Shown one piece after another: positions 30,705-40,958 of a stretch of DNA of 52,500 nucleotides. The stretch is from contig CAUYUJ010015719.1 of assembly GCA_963575745.1 (NCBI GenBank), positions 55,001 to 107,500 of the forward strand, written 5' to 3'. The first letter of the stretch is position 1; every line of letters begins with the position of its first letter. The notes beneath the pieces were generated by a model. That model was not told the DNA's origin, did no database searches, and saw nothing but the letters and a program-made list of their open reading frames with translations. The stretch comes from Prorocentrum cordatum. Lineage: Eukaryota > Sar > Dinophyceae > Prorocentrales > Prorocentraceae. The translations under genes were made by a program, and so were the position numbers.

Positions 30705-30859
30705 GTCGGGCCTGTCCCTCTACAGGAGGAATACTTCAACATAGTTGTAAAAAAGTAGACCGGGGACGATGTTGTTAGTACTTTGGGGCACTTCTTTCAA
30801 ATGTTTGGACTATTTTCAATTTTTCGTCCAAAGTCCCCCTGTAGGGGAACACGCCCGAC
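30705..30859. mobile_element. MITE-like element, copy 2
   Basis: Left end GTCGGGCCTGTCCCTCTACA and the reverse complement of the right end (GTCGGGCGTGTTCCCCTACA) agree at 17 of 20 positions. TTAA follows the right end directly. Same family as 9040-9185. It lies in the UGGT intron between exons C and D. Confidence 0.7.
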
Positions 30860-30997
30860 TTAATACCAGTCTCCTTTTCTCCCACCCCAGGTCGTCCTGC
30901 TGACCAGGGCCCGAGGTGTCTTGCTGAGGCCTCCCCTGGACACCCCCTGAGAGGTGCCTCAATCCTCCCCAAAACCCGATGCGCTTCACTGCTTCCT

Positions 30998-31048
30998 CTC
31001 CTCCGCCTCCTCCTCCTCCTCCTCCTCCTCCTCCTCCTCCTCCTCCAG
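30998..31048. repeat. (CCT)n microsatellite
   Basis: Short, nearly pure CTC run. Confidence 0.95.
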
Positions 31049-31435
31049 CCCACCGCCGAGGCGGCGGCAGACGCCCGTGATTGGCCCTGTTGGCCTGGAT
31101 CGTCTTCCACGGCCCGCGCCCTGCGCGAGCCGATGCGCGGCACGGCTTGGCGTGGCCACTTGGCCCGGCACGTCGGAAGGCGTGTGCGTAGGGCACCGCG
31201 CGCCGCTCGGCGCCAGCCGGGCCCCCGCAAGCCCAGCGTCTGGGGACGAGCGACACGGAGAGTCTTCGCAGTGTTCGGCACTGCGGAGGCAGTCTTTCCC
31301 GGCTCCGGGGCCGCCCCAGCAGATATGTTGCGCAAGATCGCCCTCCCCCCGGGGAGGTCTGGCGGTCTGCGGGGCCCCGCATGGCAGAGGTCAGGGCAGC
31401 GGAGGGCCGCCCCATGGCGGGGAGGCCGGCGGGTC

Positions 31436-31476
31436 TGGGCGTACAAGATCCTCTTCCTTGACGTGCTCTTCCCCAT
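31436..31476 (+). CDS. UGGT: UGGT exon D
   Basis: Encodes WAYKILFLDVLFP plus AT of the next codon. It matches the animal WGYKILFLDVLFP, one of the most conserved stretches of the catalytic domain, directly before the nucleotide-sugar Asp-x-Asp. The donor GT at 31477-31478 leaves phase 2, whereas exon E starts in phase 0 and animal enzymes have four more residues here. A micro-exon of about 13 bases between 31479 and 32020 is therefore expected, but I could not place it. The 5' edge lacks an AG. Confidence 0.8.
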
Positions 31477-32024
31477 GTGGCGGCGCGCAGAGGGAGGCAG
31501 GGCCGAGAGGGGGGGGGCCCTACTGGGAAGGCGGCGAGGGTGTTACAGTGGAGACCCATGCCAAGAAACACGCTGCTTGCCTCCAGGGTGCCCTGGATTT
31601 CTCGAGATTCGATGGTTTTGCGATGGAGATCGCGACGTTCCCACACCAAACATCAGTGGACGTCCTGGGGTCTCCGGGTTCGGTTTCCTGTGGAAGGTTT
31701 CTTGTGGTCGAGCCCCTCCTGTACGTATGGGGCAGGGCCTTGCCTTCTGAGAGGGCCGCCCCCCCCCCTCGCCGCGTGCCCGTCGGCGCGCCGCTAGCCC
31801 ATGGATGTGCCCCGGGTGATCATCGGGGATGAACAACTCCCCTAACCCTAACAGCACGATGCAGACGTAGCCTCACTGAGGTCCCCGTCTTTGCATCAGG
31901 GATAATAGATATGTGGGCGGTTTGATTCGATACATCTGAAGAACAGACCCCGTCCCTAATGTTTTGGGCCCTTTTAACTTAGGTACGCTCCCGAAGGGTT
32001 AGGGATAATTTTATTGTTAACCAG

Positions 32025-32068
32025 GTGATATTCATCGACTCGGACCTGACGGTGAGGGCGGACATCAG
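32025..32068 (+). CDS. UGGT: UGGT exon E: Asp-x-Asp metal-binding motif
   Basis: Encodes VIFIDSDLTVRADI plus AG of the next codon, matching animal FLFVDADQIVRTDL. The Asp-Ser-Asp is the metal/UDP-glucose-binding Asp-x-Asp of GT24 enzymes. The acceptor is CCAG followed by G. The exon ends AG|GA at 32068-32070, a GA donor. With exon F (starting G-GAG) the Arg codon is rebuilt and the protein reads ADIRELWEMDLQG, the same length as the animal TDLKELRDFNLDG. Confidence 0.85.
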
Positions 32069-32169
32069 GAGAGCCACGGCGTTGCATAACCTCGAGAGCT
32101 GTCCAGGGGGGAGGGGCGGACGGAAGAAGGATGAGCAGAAGATGGGGGTGGAGGAAGCAGGGCGACGAG

Positions 32170-32705
32170 GAGGAAGGATAAGGAGGAGTAGGAGGACGAG
32201 GGGGGAGCGGGAGCGGGAGGTGGTCTAGGGAGGAGGAGAGGGGGGGAGGTGATGATCAGAGAAGCGCAAACATGAATTACGTCGCATGAATATGCGACGC
32301 GTTCCGTGACTAGGTTTCTCCACCAAGTGATGATTGAGGGCATGAATCGTTTGATTGGCGCTTGCACGTCAAAGTCGCAAGCGTAGGTCGCGTCAACAGG
32401 GTAGACCCTCGGTAATCCATATTCGCGGTAATGCTGCCCGTGGCATCCATGCAACATGTGCGTGACATCGCGCTGTATGTTGGTGCCGCAGAGGAGGAGC
32501 ACATTCGGCACAGTCGGACCGAGATGTAAGATCGAGGTCGGTTCGGAGAGGGTACCTGCGTATCTGTTGGATGTTCTTGTGCATACTGGGGAGGGCGCCC
32601 GTGGATGTTCTGTTTCGCCCGTGGATGTTCTGTTTGTTTTGGCCGGCGGAGGGTCTCATGTTCTTGAGGGATGTTCGTCTGGCCTAGGTCCGACTGTGTG
32701 TCAGA
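32170..32705. repeat. About 500-bp dispersed repeat, copy 2
   Basis: Second copy of 28045-28560. It includes the same minus-strand frame (VLLLCGTNIQRDVTHMLHGC) and the third copy of the 180-bp repeat (32508-32700), here with an internal duplication of CGCCCGTGGATGTTCTGTTT. It begins about 100 bases after UGGT exon E. Confidence 0.75.
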
Positions 32706-32709
32706 CTTT

Positions 32710-34640
32710 CTCCTGCTGCTCTGGCCTACTCCCCTTATTCACATGCGTTCCCATGCTTTGCGGTCGCTCATATAAGAGAGTTCAGGGCTGCGGACGGTTC
32801 TCGTGATGATAGGCGATGCCCTCGGAAAGGCCCTCCTCATGGCCAGCGCTGGGGGAGGGTTAAGCAACACCACGAGGTCAGGGGAAAAGAAATGGGAGCG
32901 ACCGAACGGCGGAGGACATGCCTCTGCTGCACCTTGGAGAGGAGGCACAGTTAAGACACTGAAATGAGGAACGCTTGGGGCTCAAGAGGGGCTCGGGTGT
33001 TCAGACCGCTCCTTATACTCACGTCGTGGAACCTCCTTGTGGCCTAGGCCCGCCGTGGCCAGAAAAGGCCCTTCGTTCCTTCTTGTTCGTTCCTTCTGGG
33101 TGCGCGGTTATAGTAGAAGAGGGGCTGTGGGCGCCTGTGTGCTCGGGCCGAATGAAAGGGGGGATAGGGAAAGGGGGGGTTACCAAATCTACTACATGCA
33201 GCTGGTTTCGGCCCCGCCGCTATGCCCACTCCTCGATACATGGGCGCCTCCCGGCGCCGGATGGCGCTGGGAAAATCAGCTACGTGAGCTGATTCTCTAC
33301 CCTACCCTTTGCTATCCCCCCCTTTCGTTCCCCCCGACCACCGCGGCGCGCCTCTCCTGGAGTGAGGCCCAACGCCGTCCTGCCCACTGTTCATTTCAAA
33401 TTCTTCGAAGGTTCTTTGATTTATTTGGGGGCCAGGGTCCTTTCATTTCTAATTGTTCTATCCTGGGCCTCTTCCTGGCCACTAGGGGGCCAGGAACAAT
33501 TAGACACGAGCACAGTTAGAAATGAGCACGATTAGAAATGTACCCTGTCCCGGGGTCATGGGTGAGGAGAGGTGAGGTCAAGGATGCAGGCAGTCCCAGT
33601 GTGGTGCGACGCGGCAGCACAGCGGGAAGGGGCGGTGCAGGCAGGGTGCGGGGGGAGACGCTGCGGCGGCCTGGCGGAGGGGGAAGCGCGAGAGGTGGGA
33701 AAGTGTGAACGGCTGAGGGAAGTGTGGGCGCTGCGGTAGTGCATGATGACGGTTGAGAGATTACCGGGGATCGTGCTCACGCGGCGGCGCCCAGGATGAT
33801 GATTAGGAAAACGCCCCCCCGGCCAGGAAAGTATGTTTGCATCGTTCCCTCCCGCCCTCCTCGGGCGCGCGCTTGGACGGCCGACGGGCCGGACCGAAGC
33901 GAAGCTGGGCGGAAGCCGAAGAGTCAGACATTATGTTGTGTTTCGTTCCCCCACATCCTTTACGGATCGTCAGCTTACGTGACTCTCCTGGTGGAGAGTC
34001 GACCCAATTTTCAGATCGTGGAAAGTCATCATGCCCATGCATCTCTGGAGGTTTTTCGACCTACTCACGGCGGCCTGGTGGGCGCTGCGCATGGCGCCCA
34101 CCGCTTGCGATTGCAGTGGCCGCGCAAAGCCCGCAAACTCACTGGCAGGGAGACGCTTCACGATCCTCATCTGCTGCATTCGAGTTTGGGCAACACTTGC
34201 GTGCACCGCTTCCGTCACAGAGCTCGCGCATGCGGTAATCGACGCGCACCGTCGCCACGGCAGGCGGCACCTGGTTTTGAATGGTGTCGCTGGGAGGCGG
34301 CGAGGGGCGACTCGCTCTTGCGCACTCCCCTCCCGCGGCCCCGTGCTGCACCCGCGGATCTGTCGTCCACGTCAGGGTTTCCCCGAGGCGGGGACTGCAC
34401 AGCCGCGGGTGTTCTGCGCGCGCGTGTGCCGCTCACCCAGTCCGCCCACGAAGCAGCGCCATCCGCTGGAGAGGAGGTGAGGAGGAAGAGGAGGGGTGGA
34501 GGAGCACGAGGAGCGGTGGACATGGCACGGTGAGGAAAGGCTTCGGGCGACAGCGTTCCGAGCCTGTGTGTGGAGCAGTTCCTCCGCAGCAGACGACTCA
34601 GGTAGCAAGTCGTGGGAGCTTGGAGCACACTCTCAACTCC
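32710..34640. other. Unassigned UGGT intron sequence
   Basis: Intron between exons E and F. A small inverted repeat lies at about 33447-33505 (TCTAATTGTTC and GAACAATTAGA). GC-rich DNA with open frames on both strands at 33800-34660 shows no family resemblance. Confidence 0.4.
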
Positions 34641-34644
34641 GTTT

Positions 34645-34778
34645 TGAGTGCCGACTAGCATCGATTAGCGTCTGGGAGTCGATGAGATAGCGCGGCTCTA
34701 ACTTCGGTTAGCGTCGATTTGCGTCGATGTAGCGTCGGATAGCGTCTTCTAGCATCGATTAGCGTCGATTCGCAAGAG
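34645..34778. repeat. TAGCGTCGATT short repeats
   Basis: About ten imperfect copies of TAGCGTCGATT/TAGCATCGATT, in the UGGT intron before exon F. Confidence 0.8.
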
Positions 34779-35135
34779 CCGACAAGATGGTACGGGAGGC
34801 TCCCTTGAGTTGCCACCGAAGACGAAGACCATCGCTTGCTTCAGACCCTTGTGTCCCTTTCTCTCCGGCTGCCCGGCCTACGCTACCGAAGCAGACAGTC
34901 AACTCGCACAGTAAGGATGGGCGACCTTCCCCAGGGTAACCTTGCATCCTTGCCCCTTCGGCCCATACACAGCGACTTGCGCTTGCCAGCCTCGTTCGAA
35001 ACACGTTACATGGGCCTCCAAGGCCCTTGCATCCTTATAGCGCATCCTTATGATACGGGTTGGCTGTACGTGGTCTGATCAAACATGACAGTGCCCGTGG
35101 AGGGTGCGGCTGGTAAACACTGCTCAGTCTCACAG

Positions 35136-35190
35136 GGAGCTCTGGGAGATGGACTTGCAGGGGCGCGCCTACGCGTTCACGCCCTTCTGC
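35136..35190 (+). CDS. UGGT: UGGT exon F
   Basis: After G of the split Arg codon it encodes ELWEMDLQGRAYAFTPFC, matching animal ELRDFNLDGAPYGYTPFC. The acceptor is CACAG followed by G (35134-35136). The 3' limit is approximate. Homology ends at the Cys codon 35188-35190, but translation stays open further and the donor could not be fixed. The intron before it is 3,067 bases. Confidence 0.85.
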
Positions 35191-35759
35191 TCGGGGACTT
35201 GCTGTTGGGGAAGCATGGGCAGCAGGAGGAGGGTGAGCAGGAGGAAAAGGAGGACGAAGACCAGGAGTACGGCGAGGACAACAGGCAGCACGGAGGTGGG
35301 AAATGGGGGAGGGGAATGACGGGGTGAAGAGGAGAGAGGGGGGGGGGGCCACAGGCAGGGACATATTCAGGTGAATCAGAAGGAGGAGCTGGAGGAGGGT
35401 CGGAGGGGAAGGAGGAAGAGCAGCAATTGGTAGTTAATGGGGCAACGAGGGGTCCCCCGCAGGCACGTGTCAGTGTCGAAGTTTGTTCGGCGAAAGGGGC
35501 GGGAGCGAATGTTTGAACAATCTCTGCGGGACGAACGGCCGGAATTGGGCGAAGGAAGATGGATGTGTAGTGCTGGTCTGGCTGGCGCAACGAGTCAACA
35601 CTGGATTGGGTAAGCTGTGGAGGTGGAATGCAGCATAGAACGCGACTGGCTAGTATCCTCATGTCTGTTTCCAACAGGTGCTCTCTGCCCACCTCTTTCC
35701 TGTACTTACCAGCTGCGGTGAGGGAGGAGCGCAGAGCTGCCAGACGGCACCCGCGTGAG

Positions 35760-35811
35760 TCGTGTGAACAACGAGACCACCGGCTACAGATTCTGGAGCT
35801 CGGGGATGGCC
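35760..35811 (+). CDS. UGGT: UGGT exon G (last one seen)
   Basis: Encodes RVNNETTGYRFWSSGMA. It matches the GT24 segment around animal MDGYRFWKSGYW, and the N-N-x-x-T-x-G-Y-x-F-W form is also seen in UGGT of other eukaryotes. A GT donor follows at 35812-35813. The 5' edge is tentative (AG at 35758-35759). The next expected segment, HISALYVVDL and onward through the PQEWLWCE motif, was not found in the remaining 16.7 kb. The gene therefore continues beyond the window, its missing exons were overlooked, or the locus is broken. Confidence 0.65.
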
Positions 35812-35819
35812 GTACGAGG

Positions 35820-36125
35820 GTTGCAGTCCACCATGTGCGTGTGCAGGGATCCTTCATCGCAATTGGTCCGTGTTGCACTGTCGCATTCCTCTCCTGAGGT
35901 GCATCTCGCGAAAGAGCTGACATCGTGGACGTCCTCGCGCCCGGACGTGATTTCCCAGTTTGGGCGACTAAATGCGCGGCATCAGTGCAACTTGTCTCCC
36001 CAGCCCCTGTTCCTTTTGAAAGGATCAGCCGCGGTTCCCCCATCCTCCTGCCTCCCTCCACGCCTGCTGTGTCTGCAGTCCCCGTGTAGCTTCTCAGACT
36101 TGTCTCTGATCGCTCTTGCTTGCCC
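35820..36125. other. Unassigned sequence after UGGT exon G
   Basis: No repeat or exon recognised between exon G and the 98-bp satellite. Confidence 0.4.
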
Positions 36126-36129
36126 ATGC

Positions 36130-37380
36130 TTGCCCAGCTCCTGTTGGCCTAACCGTCGCCATTTCTCTGCGCCCCTGGGGAGTCCAGCGGAGTGCTGCCC
36201 ATTGCGGATCTAACGAACCCCCAATGATCTTGTGCGCAGCCAAACGTGAAACGAGCGCTACTTGTTGCCCCCCTTGGGGGGTCCAGCGCAATGCCATCCC
36301 ACGCGGGTCCAAATCAACCTCGGCCCCCGCTGGCGTTGCCAAGCGAGGAGCTGGCGGCAATTTCTTGCGCCCCTTGCTGGGCCAGCGAAGTGATGGTCCA
36401 CGAAGACCTGCCTTGACTTCGCTTCTTATGTGTTGCCAATCGCTGTCGCAACGGCCTTGCGCCCCATGGGGGTTCAGTGGAGCGCCGCCCCACGAGGACC
36501 CAGTTAATCAGACTTGCCCCCGTGGGTGTACCAAGCAAACAACTGTCGAGTTGTCTCCTCCTGTGTCCTCGGGGTGCCTGGCAGTGTGTGCCCCCCCGCA
36601 GGCCCGACGAGACCTTGCCCTCCCCCTCGCCCTTTCTTGGGGCTGACAAGCATACAGCCATCTCCTTCGTTTCGCGCGGTTGGGGGTCCACGGGAGTTTT
36701 GCCTTACGCATTCCTGATTTTACTTCATCCCTCTTGGTGGCAGCATTTTATTCGTGGCGCCACTTTTGGAAATCCAGCGGGTCACCCCCCACACGCAGGC
36801 TCGCATACTTCTCTTTCCCACCGTGCTGCCGAACGTAGAACTGTCGCCACGTTCCTGCGCCCTTGGGATGCAGCGGAGTGCCGCCCATCGAAAGCCCAGG
36901 TAAATCTTGCCCCCGTGGGTGCTGCTGAAGGAGCAGTTGTCACCACTTCCTTGTGTTCCTTGGAGGTCCAGCGGGGCGCCGCCCCACGCATACCCAACCA
37001 AGCCTCGCCGTGCTATCGCTGGGTGTTACCAGGCTTGCAACTGCCGCCCAAGTCCTGTGCTTCTGAGAAATTCAGCCTGCCTCTGCCCCACGCGCAATTC
37101 GACCTCGCTTCTCCTGGGCGTGGCCAGGCGGACGACCGTTGCAATTCCGTTGCGCCCTTGGAAGGTCCAGCGAGGTGTTGCCCCATGCGGGCGCAAGTAA
37201 ACCACGACCTTCTACGTGGTAGCGTTCGAGCCGTGCGCCCCTGGGGGGTATGGCGAAACGCCCCCACGAAAGCCTAACTAGACCCCGCCCCCCCCCCCAG
37301 GATGTGGGAGACTTACAGCAGTCGTCATGTCCTGGGCCGTTTGGGATCCAGCGGAGCGCCCCCCCTGACGGGTATCAACA
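36130..37380 (+). repeat. About 98-bp tandem satellite, about 13 diverged units
   Basis: Units are marked by GGTCCAGCGGAGCGCCGCCC-like cores at about 36183, 36285, 36379, 36473, 36690, 36770, 36880, 36967, 37070, 37165, 37250 and 37345. GCGCCC(C/T)TGGGG lies upstream of each core and TGCCCCCGTGGGTG between cores. Units vary in length between about 85 and 110 bases. Confidence 0.8.
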
Positions 37381-37540
37381 TCAGATCACTTCCCTGGGTA
37401 TTTTCAAACGTTTCGTGCGGATTGGGTACGACTCCTGGGAACAGCATATTATTATTTTTATACACATGTATATTTGTGTGTTATATATACATATGCATGT
37501 AACTACACACGCAGCCGTGTGCGATTACACTGCGCTTTGG

Positions 37541-38396
37541 GGGGGAGGAACCAACGTCTCCTTCAATCGATTTTGCTACCGATATGACGATCGGTCTCAC
37601 AATCGATTGCATTCGATCGATATCACCGTGAATTGTCCCATCGATATCACCATCACTACCACTATGTATTACACAATCAATGTCACGATCGATTTCATCA
37701 TCGACCCCACGATCGATACCATTATGGATCTCACAAAACACCCCCACCATCGATATCACGATCGATTTGGGAAACGATCGCACAATTCATGTCACTACCG
37801 GTTTCACAATCGGTTCAATTAACGATCTCACTATGGATATCGATATCGATTCCACGATCAATATCACAAACGATTTGTTTCGGTCAATATCAGCACCAAT
37901 CCCACCATCGACTGCACCATCATCATCGATATCACGATCATTTTATCTATCGGTCTCACAATCGATCTCACCATTGCTGTCACGATCGGTCTCACCATCG
38001 ATCCCACGATGGAATTCACTTTGGCATTGCAATCGATCTCGCCATCGATTTCACCATCGATCCCACGATCGATTTTCACCATCGATCCCACCATCGACGT
38101 CACTGCCGATTTTACGACCGGTCACACCTTACGATCGATCTCAACACCGATATCACCATCGATAGAACTTTCGATATTACTGTCGATCGCACGTTCGGTT
38201 TCACCATCGAACTCATAATGGACCCCAGTATCGATTACACGATTCATACCACGATCGATGTCAGGATCGATGTCACAAAATGTTTCACGATCAATATCAC
38301 GATCGATGTCATCGTCGGTACTAATATCGATACCACGACCCACTACCGATCTCATTCTCAATCTCACTACCGATCTCGCTGTTGATAATATTGATT
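37541..38396 (+). repeat. 12-bp ATCGAT satellite, locus 1
   Basis: About 70 units of the 12-mer ACNATCGATNTC. The array starts after a conserved flank, GGAACCAACGTCTCCTTCAA, and is preceded by TA/CA-rich DNA. As 12 is a multiple of three, all frames are partly open (T-I-D-I-T-I-D-L). Related loci lie at 43818-44070, 48541-48705 and 50781-51060. Confidence 0.95.
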
Positions 38397-38460
38397 TGTT
38401 TACCTGTGTAGTATGAAGGGAGCTGGGAGGCACGACGATGGCTGGATCGTCTATAGTCAT
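38380..38460 (+). repeat. Conserved module after the 12-bp satellite, copy 1
   Basis: GTATGAAGGGAGCTGGGAGG and CACGACGA(T/G)GGCTG followed by ATCGTCTATA is shared with 43130-43210. Confidence 0.8.
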
Positions 38461-38971
38461 GTGGCTCAGGAGCCCGCCGCCGATGCAGAGTCTCGGTGAT
38501 TGGTCAGCCTTGCCATGCTTCTCAGCGGCTGTGCTCATCACTACTGAAAAGACTTCGACGTTCCCCCAGCAGGCTGCGATTGCCGGTGCCGCTGCGAGCT
38601 TGGCGGTGGCGAGGTGGCAGCGGCGGGCGACGCGCCGGGCCTGAAGCTCACCTTGGACGCGTGCCTCGGCGCCCTCGGCGGCCGCGGCCCGTCGCCCGCA
38701 GCGGCGCCGCCCGCCCTTTGCCCCGCCGCTTCGCCTGCTCGCGCCCCGTTGCCGCTGTCAGCGTGGCTGGCGCGGGCGGGCTGCGGCTGGCGATCGGTTT
38801 CGTCCTCGGCCTGGCGTCGGGAGGTTGCTGCGCGGCTGCCCCTCGGGCGCGCGCCCTGGCGGGCCCCCGCCTCCGCCCGGGGGCCTGCGCGGGGCCGGGC
38901 GCCCCCCTGGCGCTGCGCGGGGCTCGCGTCTGATGGCCAATGCCCAGGTGGCCCGCGGCGCGCGGGCTCTC

Positions 38972-39890
38972 GATGCGCCGAGCCCGCAGATCCTGGGTGG
39001 CTTCTTCGATGATCCGAATGGATTCTACTGGCACCATAGGCTTCTGCTGCAGACGGACGGCGAGGGGCTCTGAGCGGCCGCGACGCCCGCGCTCTCGGCC
39101 CAGGTGCTCGGACCTCTCGGTGCACCGCGCGCTGCCGCTGGATCGGAACGAGCCGGCCCCTGCCCCGCGCCGCGACGAGGCCCCCCTGTTCGACCATCTC
39201 TCGGCGGCGGAGCTGTCCGAGCTGATGCAGCGGGGGGAGATGCTGGCCGCGGTGCGGGGGTCACCTCGTCGGCCCCTTGCGCGGTGGACGTTCGCTGGCG
39301 CATCGCCGGCCCCTCCCGCGCGGCGTTCGCGACGGCTCTGCCCGAGTCGGCCGTGGCCGACCCCGCCCGCTTCACTGCCCGCGACCAGTGCGGCCTCGCC
39401 TTCGTGGAACATCAGTGCATGGGTGCACTCCTTGGCCGCGGAGGTCGGGAAGGAGAGTGGGCGGCGGCTCGCCAAGGCGGCGGCCTTCGGCCGCGACCCT
39501 CGCGCGACGGGCCAGGAGAAGGGTCGACGCGGAGCTCCCCGCGTCGACGCGGAGCTGGCTTTCGTGAGGTTCGATTACGCGAAGATCGAGCACGCCCCCT
39601 TTTCTGGTCTTCGCGCAGGTGTCGAGTTCCTCCATAGCCTCCGCGCTCAGGACCAGACCTTCGTTTCGCATCATCACGAGTGAGCCCCCGAGAGCGGTGA
39701 ATGTCGACGGGGCGGCGTCGTGGGGGCACTTCTCCCTCACCGAGGTGCTTCGCTGGGCGGTGCAGTTCGATTAGCTCGACGCCTAGACGCTGGCCAGCAC
39801 GGAGTTCTGCTTCCGCCGCCTGATCCGGATCGAGGCGGCGGTCCGCCGCGACCCCGAGGTGCCCGATTTCTCGGGCCTCGACGTGCAGCT
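38972..39890 (+). pseudogene. DIRS-like element: gag-like N-terminal region
   Basis: Frame 2 reads DAPSPQILGGFFDDPNGFYW and HHRLLLQTDGEGL, ending in TGA at 39071-39073 with AAATPALS after it. Another frame carries DAELAFVRFDYAKIEH (from 39540). Frame 1 then reads SWGHFSLTEVLRWAVQFD-stop-LDA-stop-TLASTE and FRRLIRIEAAVRRDPEVPDF, with TAG at 39772-39774 and 39784-39786. I recognise this pattern (H-x2-L-x-E-x-L-R, D-Q-L-D, R-R-L-I-x-I-E-x-A-V) from gag-like regions of dinoflagellate retroelements. The first TAG replaces the Gln of D-Q-L-D. Confidence 0.55.
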
Positions 39891-39895
39891 TCGCG

Positions 39896-40461
39896 GTGGA
39901 GGAGCTCTGCCTGGTCGACGGCGCGGACCTCGAGAATCGCGTCTTCGCCTACGCCCCGCACCTGGCCCCGGGCTTCGGGGCGATGGGTCTCGACGTCGCC
40001 GGGGTCGCTGAGCAGGCCGACCCCGCGGGCGCGCCCGTGGCATCCCGGCGCCGCCGGGCACCCGCGCGGCTCGTCGACGTCAGCGAGCCCGTCCAGGCGC
40101 TCGACAACTCCTGGACCGACCCCTCCCGCTGGCGGAGCATCGTCAAGGGCGGCTGCGCCTTTCGCTCCGCCATCCACCTGAAGGATGCCCGCGTGGCGGT
40201 GATGCAGCTACGCCGTGCCTCGCGCTGCCCGGCCGCTCACGGCTCGCGGCTGCTGGGCCTCGTTGACGACATGAGCGCCTCCTCGCCTCCATGATGAGCC
40301 GGCCCAGCGACTTCTGGCTCCGGCTGCGGGCGTGGCAGGCGGCGGCGATCGCGATCGGCGCCGAGATCTCGCGGCACCTGCGCTACGTTGAGAGCCTCCG
40401 CGACTGGGCCGACAACGAATCCCGCGCGGCCGATCGTGGCGAGGTCCTTCCAGGCCAGTAG
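39896..40461 (+). pseudogene. DIRS-like element: RNase H-like region
   Basis: Frame 2 gives SWTDPSRWRSIVKGG, AIHLKDARVAVMQLRRASRC and HGSRLLGLVDDMSA. After a one-base shift near 40278, frame 1 continues LLASMMSRPSDFWLRLRAW and RYVESLRDWADNESRAADRG, ending at TAG 40459-40461. The pattern H-I-x2-L-E-x-R, then L-x-D-x-M-S and finally R-x-V-E-S-x-R-N-x-A-D-x2-S-R is that of RNase H in dinoflagellate and DIRS-like elements. The usual Glu of the second motif is Asp here (KDAR). The RT that should precede it is missing. Confidence 0.6.
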
Positions 40462-40958
40462 ATCCCGGGGGGCTACCCGCGCCTGCCAGCTCGTCCTCGA
40501 TTCGGCCGAGTGGTGCCGACCAGACCAGCCCCCTCTCCACTGTCGCGTTGGGGGGCGGTCCAGACGGGCCGCGCGACCCGCCTCGCCGGGTCCCGACGCT
40601 GCGCGCGTTGCGCGCCCCGTCCGCGCAGCCCGCGCAGCGCCTGGGCTTCTGGGCGCCCCCGCCACGGGAGCGGAGGCGACCCCCCGCGGCTGCCGCTCCC
40701 CCGACCACCGCCGCCCCGACCACGTCCAGCGATGTCGGCGGCGACAGCAGCGGCAGCAGCAGCGTCTCTCAGCGGCGACTCCCGCAGCAGGCGACAGGGC
40801 TACAGTGCCGACTTCAACTTCTAATTAGGCGGCGCCGCTTGCCGCCTCGGCGGCGCGCCCCGGCGCCGCCGCCCTCCGAGCCGGCCTCGGGCGCCCGACG
40901 GCGCACAGCAGAGCGGCCTCCTCCGCGGCCCGTCACCAGCGCCAGCGCAGCTGCTCGG

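Noticed and set aside
31838-31856. CCCTAACCCTAAC, a telomere-like motif
   Set aside because: Only two units, inside a UGGT intron. Too short to mean a telomeric repeat.
33796-34661. Overlapping 120-245-codon frames on both strands
   Set aside because: GC-rich intron DNA where stops are rare. No motif, and frames overlap on both strands.
37561-38396. T-I-D-I-T-I-D-L repeat protein
   Set aside because: It comes from the 12-bp ATCGAT satellite, recurs at three other loci and has no flanking coding signal.
38541-39475. Long minus-strand frames opposite the DIRS-like element
   Set aside because: Shadows of very GC-rich coding DNA. The plus strand carries the recognisable motifs.
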